Shown here: one piece after another, positions 17,062-27,092 of the stretch
Layout: each line of letters starts with the position of its first letter
Numbering within the stretch: the stretch's first letter is position 1
NCBI GenBank assembly: GCA_016699535.1
Contig: CP064980.1
Span: 2,860,001 to 2,924,000 of the forward strand
Length of the DNA: 64,000 nucleotides
Direction of reading: 5' to 3'
DNA from: Myxococcales bacterium
Lineage (GTDB): Bacteria > Myxococcota_A > Polyangia > Polyangiales > GCA-016699535
Notes under the pieces: model-generated
What the model saw: only the letters and a program-made list of their open reading frames with translations
Database searches by the model: none
What the model was told of the DNA's origin: nothing
Program-made: the position numbers and the translations under genes

Positions 17062-17262
17062 CTTTTTTCGAGGTTTTCGTAGATTCTCCGCAGGTCTAGG
17101 GCCCCCGGAGTTCGCTTCGCTGGAACTCCGCCCCAGACACTCTCACAGGACTGAGGAGGATGGTACATCGATACCTGACGAGCGGGCGCTAGCGCCGCGT
17201 GAGCCCGTTTGTTAGACGAAGTCCGAGGACGTAAGCCGAATATACGAAAACCTCGGGAAAAG
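17062..17262 (+). ncRNA. Structured RNA candidate, copy 2
   Basis: Bases 17062-17081 pair with 17243-17262 in a 20-bp helix with two G-U pairs. Within it lie a hairpin at 17094-17138 (GTCT/AGAC plus the 8-bp CGGAGTTC/GAACTCCG), a helix GGAC (17148-17151)/GTCC (17221-17224), and a hairpin GGTA/TACC (17162-17165/17172-17175) followed by TGACGA. Relative to copy 1 there is an extra hairpin at about 17183-17207 (CGGGC...GCCCG). At matched positions both copies keep pairing despite changed bases: C-G to G-C twice in the long helix and GGGC/GCCC to GGAC/GTCC. It sits 84 bases behind tRNA-Val and is convergent with the next gene. The gap 16978-17300 contains nothing else I can name. Confidence 0.65.
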
Positions 17263-17300
17263 TGCTCGAAGGCATTAGGGACTGGCCAGATACATCGATG

Positions 17301-18653
17301 CTAGAAAAAGACGCGCGTACCTAGCCAAGCCTCAAACTTACTAAACCTGGCTGGGTCGAGAAAGGTCCCTGTGGTGCCTTGATCGACGACGTAACGGAAA
17401 TCAGTGAAGGTCCCGAGGTAAGCAAGCGACCCGCTAAAAGCCCACCAGTCTTTGACGCGATACTCGGCAAAGAGCTTACCCGATGCACGGACATCCTTAC
17501 GGTCAGGAGAGTCACCCACGAAGGAGCCATCAGGAGCCAGGGCCTGGCCATAGTCCAAGTAGGCCAGATCGGCCTGAAGGCCAAGCATCAGACGACCTGC
17601 AACAATCGTATTGACGTTGAAATAGCCGCGATCGCTTCGATAGAAGTTGCCCAGGAACGAACTGTAATACTCGCGGTCGTAACCGAGAGTCAGTTTAACG
17701 TTTTCAAAAAGCTTGTAGCGCAACTCAGCTTGAGCAATCAGCGAATTGAACTCCTCAGCAACTTCATAAAAACCTACAGAATAACCGCCAAAAATTGAAA
17801 ATGACAGGCGTTGCGTGAGCGCGCCATTCAAGCCCAACCGCGTTCTAAAGCGCTGGTTATCGCTTAGCAGAGTCGTGGCCGCCCCCGAATTTGCGTCCGT
17901 GTAGTCCTGAATGTCCAACGAAGCCTCGTACACGATAGAAGTGTGCGGCAAAAAGCTCCAACTCATACTTCCATGGATATCGTGACGAAGATTGGTGCCG
18001 AAACGAAAGAGTTGCTCTTCAAAATAATCAAAACCGAAATCGTAACCCAAACGCCCCGTGAGCACGCCACCTCTGCTACTTAGGATTGCATCAACACCAA
18101 CGTTGTTGCGATCTCGAGCAAAGTTGTATGGGCTGGCGCTGTTAATGGCTTGGGTGAATGGACGAATACTGCGCAAAAAGCGCTCATGGAAATCGACCGA
18201 GAAAATTCGCCCGGGATTGAGGGTAAGATCCATGGTCGCGCCGGCCGACATATTGTCGCGCGTGTTATTTTCGAAATAATGATAAAATGCGCCGTTGACC
18301 CCGCCCTTGAATATAATCGAGGGCAACTCTTTGTTTCCTGATTCCTCTAGTCGGTCCGCGCCGATTGTCGAGACCAGTAGATGTGGCGAGACACGCAAAA
18401 GCGCACTGTCTACCGGAGAGCTCTCTGAGAAATAAATGTTGGAGTCCCAACCGCCTTCCACACCGAGCCCAGGATGAAGCTCTAAATCACCTGCCCGAAA
18501 ACCACGACCCTCACTGCGTTCACGATCATCGAGCCAGCCGGGAGTTTCATTCCACGAACCTAACCAGTCCTGCGCCACTGCCTCGAGTGGCATGGTAACA
18601 AAACCCAGTAACAAGCTAGCTAAGAAAAAAAGTCGATGTGTTCCGTTAAACAT
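17301..18653 (-). CDS. Outer-membrane beta-barrel protein (GltH/GltB-like position)
   Basis: A signal peptide (MFNGTHRLFFLASLLLGFVT ... AVAQ) precedes about 420 residues of alternating hydrophobic/polar strands rich in Gly, Tyr and Phe. The C terminus ends with the aromatic pair of outer-membrane barrels (LGTRVFF). An N-terminal region LELHPGLGVEGGWDSNIYFS resembles barrels of the BBP2/exopolysaccharide-porin type. It is the last gene of the minus-strand cluster. In Myxococcus the barrel genes gltA, gltB and gltH belong to the same system, so an outer-membrane platform role is inferred from context, not from sequence identity. A 178-base gap separates it from the preceding gene. Confidence 0.78.
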   Translation of the reverse strand: MFNGTHRLFFLASLLLGFVTMPLEAVAQDWLGSWNETPGWLDDRERSEGRGFRAGDLELHPGLGVEGGWDSNIYFSESSPVDSALLRVSPHLLVSTIGADRLEESGNKELPSIIFKGGVNGAFYHYFENNTRDNMSAGATMDLTLNPGRIFSVDFHERFLRSIRPFTQAINSASPYNFARDRNNVGVDAILSSRGGVLTGRLGYDFGFDYFEEQLFRFGTNLRHDIHGSMSWSFLPHTSIVYEASLDIQDYTDANSGAATTLLSDNQRFRTRLGLNGALTQRLSFSIFGGYSVGFYEVAEEFNSLIAQAELRYKLFENVKLTLGYDREYYSSFLGNFYRSDRGYFNVNTIVAGRLMLGLQADLAYLDYGQALAPDGSFVGDSPDRKDVRASGKLFAEYRVKDWWAFSGSLAYLGTFTDFRYVVDQGTTGTFLDPARFSKFEAWLGTRVFF

Positions 18654-18831
18654 AACCCTCGGCGTCCTCCACTACGAGGCCGAACTACCCATTTTCCCTT
18701 TATTATCAAATCTCAGGTTAGAAATCGATATTAATGTAGAATTTTCCGTCACTTCGCCAAACTTGTCGCCATTTTGCCACTGCGTTTCGAGCGCTTCGAG
18801 GGACAAATGTAGCTTCCCATCACCGTAAAAC

Positions 18832-19386
18832 CTAGTTTGTAGGGCTGCTTGGAGGTGGAACGGCCGGAACAACGGGCATTGAAGGAGGAGGTGCAATAGA
18901 CGAATTTTCCTGAGGTGTATTCGGATCGATTGTCGTTACAACCTTCGTTTCGCCAGTCTCAAACAAGTCTTGGCCAAGACACTGGGCAGCTTCTTGGTCT
19001 AACACGCCCAATTTGCTTGAAAGCACACTCAATACGGTGAGTTCGTGTTTTTGACGTTCATTATCCTGGGTACTTACGGCCTCCTGAAGGGCCGAGAGCC
19101 GTTGTTCAGCATTGCGCGTGTTGACATTCGCCTGCGTCAACTTGTCATCTAGACAAGTCGCGCGAATCACATCGCCCTCTCGCCGAGCTTCGTCCAACAT
19201 GTTAGCTATCCGGCGCGCTAAGCTCTGGCCCTGAGATACAACCTGGTTTCCTTGGTTAATCGCAGAGTTGTCCGTTGCAGCTGGTGCTGGCGCCGGGGTC
19301 TGCTGCGTCGTATCTTCCTGTGCTTGGGCAAAACCCAAAAACGCAATCACGCTGATAACTACTAACGATCCCGAAAGCTTAATCAT
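18832..19386 (-). CDS. Secreted coiled-coil protein of the glt-like cluster
   Basis: Start taken at the ATG at 19386, which opens a signal peptide (MIKLSGSLVVISVIAFLGFAQ). The mature roughly 160-residue protein has a Pro/Ala-rich N terminus, a helical, probably coiled-coil middle (SLARRIANMLDEARREGDVI, RNAEQRLSALQEAVSTQDN) with two cysteines (TCLDDKL and AAQCLGQDL) and a Pro-rich tail (PPPSMPVVPAVPPPSSP). I know no named family. Its place between the GltG-like gene and the barrel suggests a periplasmic part of the same complex. Confidence 0.7.
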   Translation of the reverse strand: MIKLSGSLVVISVIAFLGFAQAQEDTTQQTPAPAPAATDNSAINQGNQVVSQGQSLARRIANMLDEARREGDVIRATCLDDKLTQANVNTRNAEQRLSALQEAVSTQDNERQKHELTVLSVLSSKLGVLDQEAAQCLGQDLFETGETKVVTTIDPNTPQENSSIAPPPSMPVVPAVPPPSSPTN

Positions 19387-19535
19387 AATAACCCTATACT
19401 GTTCGCTACGGCGGCCCGTTGTCAAACTTACTTAATTAATATAGCTCAAATTCCTACAGGACGAAAGCTTTCCAACTATACTAAGCTATTTTACAGCCCT
19501 ACCAAAACCCAACTCAGATTTAGGGACGGGAGCAC

Positions 19536-21007
19536 TCAGTTCTGTGGCTCGAAAACGAAAGGATAACGGAAGGTTACACTTCCACCTTCGGGCCCTGGGT
19601 TAAAGCGAAACCGTTGTACGGCACTGACCACACAACCGGCTACAGCTGCATCTCCGGTCGAGTTTTCCACGGATTTCGCTCCGGAAACACTACCGCTCTG
19701 CTGAATCGTAAATTCAACAGTCACTTTTCCACTTAAGGACGGATTGCGTTTCAGCTCACGCTCGTAGCAGGCTTTAATGGCTCCAAGTCGCTGTCGAATC
19801 ATTTTCACGACCAGGGAAGAATCGAAATCTCCGCTACCGCCAACATCGCCACCGCCGCCGACATTTGCGCTGCCTTTAATTTTTCGCTCGACGATCGCAC
19901 CGCCCTCGCCCTGCTGCTTAGTCGCATCAGCGCCGCCGGCCTTGGCAAGCGATCCTAAGCCGCCCACGCCACTGCCTTTGCCGCCGCCAGCGCGCGTTCG
20001 CAGTGTTCCGCCGGCCCCGCCTTGTGCAACGTCAACACCCGCTGCTTGAGCCATGATGTCTTCAGCGTTGCCCACCGGCCACCACCTCGCAACACATCCG
20101 CAAGCGCACCGCCACCGTCGGCTGAACTAAGCGCTCCGAGCAAAAGTTGCTCCGCAGCCTGTGCAGTCTCTTCAACGATTCTGGCTTGAGCTTCAGCGGC
20201 AGCTTCCGCTGATTCTGACTTACCGCCACCGCCTTCATCAGCAGCTTTAGGACCCTGCTTAGGCCTTTGCTCAGCTTGCTGCTCTTCGGCCTCGCCCGTA
20301 TCACCTGTCTCTTCAGGCTTTTCTTCTTCGGGCTCAGGAGGGGTTTCGAAAATCATTCGAGCCGCCAACGAATTTGGATCGTATTCCATACCCGTATCGA
20401 TCGGCCAGTCCGCACTTTCGAGGTAAACGACAAAACCAAAATGACTCATGAAGGAAAACAAGACAAAGGCGGTAAAGACCCAGTCGATCCCTTTAACCAT
20501 ACCGCCACGAGCTGCTGCCGGAAGTTGTGGCCGCGGCTGTACCGGAGGCGGACTAACGAACTGAAACAGCAAGGTGGTATCACCAATTACTACTTTGCCG
20601 CGCGAGCTATCCGTTAGCTTAACTTGCCAATAGTCGCCTGCACTTCGTGCCGCACCCGTGCTGCGCAGTTCTGCAAGCTCTTTGACTCCGGCAGGTAACC
20701 CCACACGACCACGCATGTCCGCTGTAAAATTCAAGATATAATCGTTACCCACGAGTTGGAAGAGATCAAACTTCGGAGGCAGTGAAGGTGACTGAAGCAC
20801 GAAAGTCGCACGCTCTGAACTGCCGACTGAAACAGTCTCCCTTTTTCGAAGCACACGTTCTTCAATGATCTTGCCACCCTGAATCACACCAATACGAAGA
20901 ACCTTGGGTCCACTTGGTTTGATTTGAGCGGCAGCCATGGCCATGGTCATGGCACCGGGCATGTTTCGTTCACGGCCTAAACGCTGTTGATTTTCAGGTG
21001 TGTTCAT
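19536..21007 (-). CDS. gltG: GltG/AgmX-type protein: FHA-like, membrane helix, TonB-like C terminus (frameshifted)
   Basis: Residues about 1-125 form a cytoplasmic FHA-like domain (KVLRIGVIQGGKIIEERVLR, SVGSSERATFVLQSPSLPP). A membrane helix follows at about 170-190 (VFTAFVLFSFMSHFGFVVYL), then an acidic/Gln-rich periplasmic linker. The text changes frame near 20076-20090 within GGTGGTGGCCGGTGGG. The second part carries a Gly-rich spacer and the AgmX/PglI C-terminal domain (SSLVVKMIRQRLGAIKACYE, GKVTVEFTIQQSGSVSGAKS). This architecture is that of Myxococcus GltG, an inner-membrane protein that contacts the AglRQS motor. The break is most simply one lost base, since neither half makes sense alone. 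Confidence 0.85.
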
Positions 21008-21087
21008 ACGTTAATTTCGTCCCCAGATTTTCGCACCAACACTATCACAGGTCGGGCAGGGTCTGCTAACTCTTCTTCAATTTGTAG

Positions 21088-21518
21088 CTAAATGTGGGCC
21101 TCTGTACGCTTCACTTCGATCTGCAAGCGACGACGCATCCACGACGCAAAAAAAGCCGTGCTAAGGGCAAGTCCGATATGCCAGCCAAGCACGACCAACA
21201 TCTTACGTTGAAACAGACCAGCTTGCAGGCGGACAAGCCCGCCGCCTTCCGGGTTTAGCGTATGCACGATACCCAGGACGACAGCCAAAAACCGATAGAC
21301 AATGCCATGCTGCCGAGCACCCTAAGACTGTAAAGCAACTCTTTGCTCTGAAACTGAAAGTCATGCAGCGGCGCCCCAACACTGCTGCTCTCTGTCGCTC
21401 TATGTGTATACCTTACGATCTGTTTGGCCCGGCGGGACACCCAGGTTACGTAAACTAGCAACGCTATTTGCACGACAAACACCAGCACAACCAGCGGGGA
21501 ATCAAACGACGGGGTCAC
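21088..21518 (-). CDS. Small inner-membrane protein of the glt-like cluster (frameshifted)
   Basis: Two overlapping frames make one protein of about 144 residues if one base is added to the A5 run at 21287-21291 (T run on the coding strand), giving SIGFLAVVLGIVH. Three hydrophobic segments follow: SPLVVLVFVVQIALLVYVTW (about 7-26), LYSLRVLGSMALSIGFLAVV (about 62-84) and MLVVLGWHIGLALSTAFFAS (about 107-127). A basic loop lies between. It sits 3 bases after the small secreted gene and 81 before gltG. I do not recognise a family; a distant MotA/TolQ likeness is possible but unproven. Confidence 0.65.
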
Positions 21519-21520
21519 TG

Positions 21521-21778
21521 CTAAAAGGGCTGCTTGTCAACGCTACGAACCACTTCACGAACGAAACTGGTTTTTAGGTCGAGCACTTCGTATCCGATGT
21601 TGGAACGGTTCAAAATGTAAAAGGCGTTTGGTTTCTGAACGCGGCCTTCAATCTTGATCTCCTCCAGCTGGATCACACGTGGCTTTGAACGGCCCTTTTG
21701 CGCAAAGGCCAAAGGAGCTCCCACAAAACAAAACAGGAGCAGCCAAACCGTGAACATCTTCTTTGCACTATTGCGCAT
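21521..21778 (-). CDS. Small secreted protein (GltF position)
   Basis: Start at the ATG at 21778 gives a signal peptide (MFTVWLLLFCFVGAPLAFAQ follows a short basic start). The mature part of about 60 residues reads IQLEEIKIEGRVQKPNAFYI and LDLKTSFVREVVRSVDKQPF. It overlaps the end of the TPR lipoprotein gene by 11 bases and precedes the membrane-protein gene. In Myxococcus gltF occupies this place between gltE and gltG; homology is inferred from position and small size only. Confidence 0.68.
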   Translation of the reverse strand: MRNSAKKMFTVWLLLFCFVGAPLAFAQKGRSKPRVIQLEEIKIEGRVQKPNAFYILNRSNIGYEVLDLKTSFVREVVRSVDKQPF

Positions 21779-23122
21779 CGCTACCCTCTTTTGCAGGCTC
21801 TGCAGCTGGCTGAGCTTTGTTTCGCGCTTCACGCTCTATGCGTCGCTTGGCTCTTTCGATTTGACGATTTAGATCTTCGAGATAGGCAGTCGACGGATCA
21901 TCGCGGCGTAGTTGCCCGCCCTTCATTGACCGATAACTACCAAATTCTTTAACGGCTTTTTCCAAGACTTGAAGTTCGTTCATGTTCGGAAGCTCCGTGC
22001 CAACACTCATGTAAAGCAATCCTAAATTATAATGCGCTTCTTCAAGCTCGCTGTCGAGCTGAAGCGCTCGGCCAAGGAAATCAATAGCCTTTTGCCACTG
22101 TTTGTTCGCTCGATAGGCATCGCCCAGATTGAGGTAAATCTCAGCACGAGGTGGACTTAAAGCGTTCGCTTGCTCCAAATGCGTCAAAGCTTCAGCGTAG
22201 TTTCCACCCGCCAGAAGCCGAACCCCTAGTTCGATGTGTGCTTGAATATAATCAGGTCGCTGCTCAATAGCCTTGCGATAGTGCTGCATTGCATCGGCGA
22301 GACGTTCCTGCGAGCTGTAAAGTTCGGCTCTCAAAATAGCGCTTCGGCATTGTTCGGCGCGATCGACAAGGCTTGATCGAGAATCGATTCGGCAAGCTCA
22401 GTGCGTCCCCGGTTGATGCTTGAGCGAACGAGCACAAGCATCGCCGGAACGTAGCGCTCATCTTTACGTAACGCTTCCCGCGCAACCACTTCGGCTTCAT
22501 CGAGGCGATTTGCATACACGAGACCATTGCCGTAGACCGCTTGCAGACGCAGGTTGCGCTTGTATTTCGTAGCCAGGGGCTGGGCAAAAGCAATGGCTGC
22601 CGAATTATCGCCCCGACGCAGATAAATAGCCATGACGCCCTGAGCCGCAAGTTCATAGTCCGGTTGAATGCGTAAGGCTTGCATGTAATAGCTCATGGCC
22701 CGATTGCTATCGCCGTTCCGGTCCGAACGCACACCAAGCAAATAGGCTGCTTGGTAGGCCCCTGAATCTTTTTCGAGCGCACTCGAAAAAGATGCCGCAG
22801 CAGCGCTATCGTTGCCGTTTTGCATCTCACCAAGGCCACGAGTAAAAGCCGAGGCAGCTCCTGAGTTCATGGCCTTGCGTTCAGGAAGGGCCTCACCCAT
22901 TTCCGATACGCTTTCGGTACCGTCCACGGTACCTGAACGCCAAGGAGCACCGCTCTCGTCGTTAGTAATGAGACCGCTGCCTCCGCCGTCTGGGTTTTCA
23001 CCACCTGACGTTGAGGTATCGCCATTGGTATTTGCAGAAGCCGAAGCGTTTGCAGCAGAACCGCCGCATGCCGAATAAAGCAAACTCAAAGCGAGCAATA
23101 ACAGAGAACTAAGTTTCATCAT
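21768..23122 (-). CDS. gltE: TPR lipoprotein, AglT/GltE-like (frameshifted)
   Basis: Starts with a lipoprotein signal (MMKLSSLLLLALSLLYSAC). About 450 residues follow with six or more tetratricopeptide repeats, for example AYLLGVRSDRNGDSNRAMSY, IQAHIELGVRLLAGGNYAEA and EIYLNLGDAYRANKQWQKAI. The frame breaks at 22331-22334, where the coding strand reads CTATTTTGAGAG; one more T gives EALFLRAELYSS and restores the repeat phase exactly. The gene order large TPR protein, TPR lipoprotein, small protein, FHA-TonB protein equals gltD-gltE-gltF-gltG of Myxococcus, where GltE is an outer-membrane lipoprotein needed for gliding. Confidence 0.82.
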
Positions 23123-26100
23123 GGAGTCACCTCCGTCATGACAGGGGGTGGTGAGACACCTTTCTTAAGTGAAAGGTTTTGCCCTCTTGGTGAACGAGTA
23201 AACTCCCCTGGCTGGTAAGCTCCAAAGGTAGAATCCTGAGCAGCAGCTTGCGCTACGCACTCCGATATTCGTTCATCACCGTAAGCTTGCAGACGATCGA
23301 TTGCAGATTGCGTGTATTCAGAATCCATGCTTCCGGCACGAGCCGCACGAGCCGCAAGCGCATAACGTGCCACCGCTAAACATTCGATAGGTCTGACTTG
23401 CTGGTCAAGCACCTGCCGAATGCGGTCTTCAACTTGAATGCGAATTTCCTCTCGCTGGTATTCATCGACTTTTTGAGTTGCTTTTTCAAATCCGCGGGCA
23501 TCGCAAAAGGCGTATTGAGCACCGCTCGTGCCAGTACCTCATAGACACGACCCTGTCGGACAAAGGCTGCGATAGACCATTTCGGCCTTCCGTAAGCGGG
23601 GATGGGATTGTAGCCCTCTGCAGCCGCCTTTGCTTCGACCGAACCCTTGTTGATTTGGTCCATTACCGTTTTGACATAAGCGTCGAGGGTCTTGGGGATA
23701 CCAGGTTTGATGGCAAAGTCCTCAAACTGACCGCTTTCGGCATCAACCAAAATAAACTTACTCTCAGCTGCGTATTCGGCTGCCAAAGATCCTTTGCTCT
23801 GACCAGAGCGAGCATAAGCCGCAACCACGTCTTGCAGCGCAGCATGGTAATCGCGCTGCGGCACCTTGAGCTTCGCGCGTGCCTGAGCGATTCGCCAATA
23901 GGCCTGCACAATCACCTCGCCCGCCGCAGGATCGCTTTGATAGCGTTTGATAAAGCTCTTCATTTCGGCAATGGCTTTAGGCCACAACTCACGCTTAAAG
24001 GCCATTTCTGCAACGCGATAGTAAGCGGCGCGTCTATCCTCTTCGTTGCTCGTTGTTTCTGCTGCGCGCGCGTAATACTGCGCTGCTTTTGCGTAGTCTT
24101 GCTGATATTCCAAGATATGCGCAGCGTTGATCAAGGCGTTTTCACGCCGCTCCGGCATTCCCGGATCACTGGATTCCGCAAAGCGTTTCGAGTCTGCCAA
24201 CGCTCGGTAACTTTCAACAGCTCGGTCGTAATCGAAGAAGCGGTTGGCATTGAAAGCCAATCGGAAATAAGCGTTGGCAAGAATCGCGTCAAGCCGCTCT
24301 TGCTCTTCGTCATCTTTGCTTCGCGAGGTCCGACCTCATCGATAATGCGAGCATACAAGCGCGCAGCTGACTCAAAACGGCTGGTTCGCTCAAGTGCGAC
24401 GGCTTTTCCAAAGCAAGTGGGGCTTGCGGATGTTCCGGCTCGTCATTGACCGCTTCGACCAACAAGGCTGCAGCTTTTTCAAACAGCTTACGTTGTTCAT
24501 CACCGGAACTCTTTTCGGCGTCATCAAAGATTTGCACAGCTTTTTGGTAGCGAATATTGCTAAGCTGAACGGTCGCAACACACTGCGGCTCGTCTTTGTT
24601 CTCTTCTTTGCTACAGTCGATGGGCGCTCCTGCCACCGCTCCACTTGCAAAGGTGCATTGGCGTTCCTGAAGATTGCGAGACAAACGCTCAACTTCTTCT
24701 GTTTCGTTCATTGCAACAGCCATGTTGTTCAAGTTAAACCAAGCCACACGCCCGGTTTCATTTGCTTCGACGCCGGCGCAATGCTGCTCAAATATCCGCG
24801 CAAAGCGACTCTTTGCTTGAGGCCAATAGCCGTAGAGATAAAGAAGCAACGCGTTGTTGTAATCGTAGGATTCACGCACATTTTCAGTGTCATGGCTTTC
24901 ATCCACGCGGCTTAGATAGACTTCGCGGGCCTGAGCCAACCGCTCCAAAGCAGTCGGCATACGAATCGGCTTTACCACAGGAGGCACACCTTCCGGTGCA
25001 GGAGCCTCGCTCCGAACTTCAAGGCACCATCTTCTTGCTGCAGGTCCGCAATGCGTTTGAACGACTCGACGACGCGCCTTGCCGATTCGGACAAATGCTT
25101 GTCATCCAGGTTTGAGTCGCGCACGGCCGCGTAAGCCACAGCAGCTTCTTCATATTGCTCAGACCAGTACAGTGCTTCTGCGAGATTGTACTGCAACTCA
25201 TATGCCTGTGGACTGTTTGGATTCTTTTCGATGTAAAGTTTGTAGGCACTCGCTGCGTTGCTATATTCCAGCTGCGCTTCACGGCAGAGTTCTGGCATGC
25301 GATCTTGGACACAACGACGCCTTAGGCTCTGTGCTTGCTGGTGGTGCTGCACCGCAGCTCCAATGAGCGCATCTTGGGCAAGCTCCTCGGCTAGCCTTTG
25401 CTCTCGAGGATACTCCATGTTTGCATTCCACCAATCGGAACCCTCTTGGTATTTCTCTCCAATCACCGCCTTGGCATCGAGCGCCTTGCCCATCTCATTG
25501 TGCTGGCTGTATGCAAGTGAGATTTGGTTTTGAATCTCAGGTGCACGATGATGATTTGGAAAGCGCTCTAGCGCGATCTGCCATGCTTCAATTGCTTGTG
25601 GATACTTCGCTTCATCGAAATAGACAAAACCTAGCTGAAAATAGACCTCCGGCGTCCATTCTCTGTCCTGGGGAAGTAGCGATGGGTCCTGTATCCTCTG
25701 CAATCCAGTGCTTTGGCCTTCGCTTGGATCCGGAATTTGGTTTTCGTTCCAATCGTCGTACGCAAAAGCGATACCAAGGTATTGAATGGCTTCAGACCGA
25801 AGTTCGGTACCTGCTCGTCCGGTACGCTTTTTCTCGTCATCGGACCACTGAACTAGCATTGCAAAATGCCTAATCGACTCTGGATAACGGCTCGCTCGGT
25901 AATACGACCATGCGAGCTTGTAGAGTGCCAAGTTGTAAACACGGTCTTGAGGGAAAGCGAGGATTTTCCGATACGCGCTAATAGCTCGGCTTAGAGCATG
26001 CTCTTTATAATCATAGTCGAAATGGTATTCGCCAATACGCAGCCATGTTTCTGTGTAAAACTCTGATTCCTCAACGACAGGCACACAGCTACCGTAGGGA

Positions 26101-27092
26101 TCCTCAAAAACGGTGGCTAAGGGATCAGGCTCGTCCAGCGCAAGAGCTGGGTGCTTTTCTTCTTCTGTCTTTTTCGTGTCATCAACGCTTAGGTCAGGAA
26201 CCGGTAGATCGCGATGGTAGTCATAGTGGTTGTGACAAACGAGACTAAGCCAAGCAAGTCGGGCTTCGTCCACTTTGCCCTCTTCGTTTAGGCAATAGCC
26301 AACGAGGTAATAGACACCGGCGATTCGTTTGTACTCCGGAAAACGTTGAATGAGTTTCTGATAGAGGCGAATCGTGTCCGTGAAATCTTTTTCCGGATCA
26401 AGGATGTCATCAGTAGGCTGATTTTCAGCGAGACGCTTTTCACGTTCCTCGGTAGCGGCATCAAGCGCAGCTTGAAAACGAATAGCGCTTCGTTCGTAGT
26501 ACAATTCGCCCAAACGAAACATGGCATCCGCCGTGTAACGTGAGTCGTTAGGAAATTTGGCAATGAACTTTTCGAACAACACAATCGCGTTGTCGCGCGC
26601 CTTGTCCTCCCGAAGCTCTTCTTCCTTTATTCTATGGGCATAAGCTTCATCGCGATCCCGACGCTGACGTAAATAGTCCCGCCGAAGCACTTCACCTACG
26701 CTCTGCTGGTACCCAGTTCCTGTTTTGGAAAAGCGCTCAACTTCAGCTTCCATTTCGAGCAACGCTTTGACCTGAGCTGCTGTGGGCTCAGGGCGCTCGT
26801 CTTTGATTCTGACATCTTGTATCTTTAAAAACGAAGGCGCTTCACTATCCGTTCTTAAGAAATCCGGAATGTCGCCGGCGTCCTCTGTGGGTGTCGATGC
26901 AGCAGGCTCTTTGCCTGAGTCATTTTCGGACTCAGCATTGGCAGTGTCTTTTGCCCCTGCTCCCTCAGCACCGTCTGTTGCAGTTTGCTCTTCTGCATCC
27001 GTACCTTGCGTGGGTTGCGCAAAGCTCTGATCGCTCAGCAACGAAAAGAACATCCAGAAAATGATGGATTTTGCAAGCCAAGAGCGTGTCAC
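23119..27092 (-). CDS. gltD: Giant periplasmic TPR protein, AgmU/GltD-like (several frameshifts)
   Basis: A signal peptide (SWLAKSIIFWMFFSLLSDQSF) and an acidic low-complexity stretch precede about 1250 residues of TPR-like helical repeats, e.g. ADAMFRLGELYYERSAIRFQ, EVYFQLGFVYFDEAKYPQAI, LEYQQDYAKAAQYYARAAET. Four frame changes divide it. Three are cured by one base in a homopolymer: T4 at 24404-24407, T3 at 24314-24316 and A3 at 23488-23490; the fourth lies near 25020. The total of about 1320 residues compares with 1218 for Myxococcus AgmU/GltD. The start overlaps the preceding TPR gene by four bases and the end overlaps gltE by four. It probably scaffolds the periplasmic part of the complex. 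Confidence 0.8.

Noticed and set aside
17151..17182. Hammerhead ribozyme, because CTGAGGA and CTGACGA resemble the CUGANGA core
   Set aside because: No stem II closes directly onto a GAAA in the right place, and no NUH cleavage triplet precedes stem I in either copy. The conserved helices also differ from a three-way hammerhead.
20267..20617. Plus-strand open frame inside the gltG-like gene
   Set aside because: Antisense shadow of the acidic linker; no start signal or motif.
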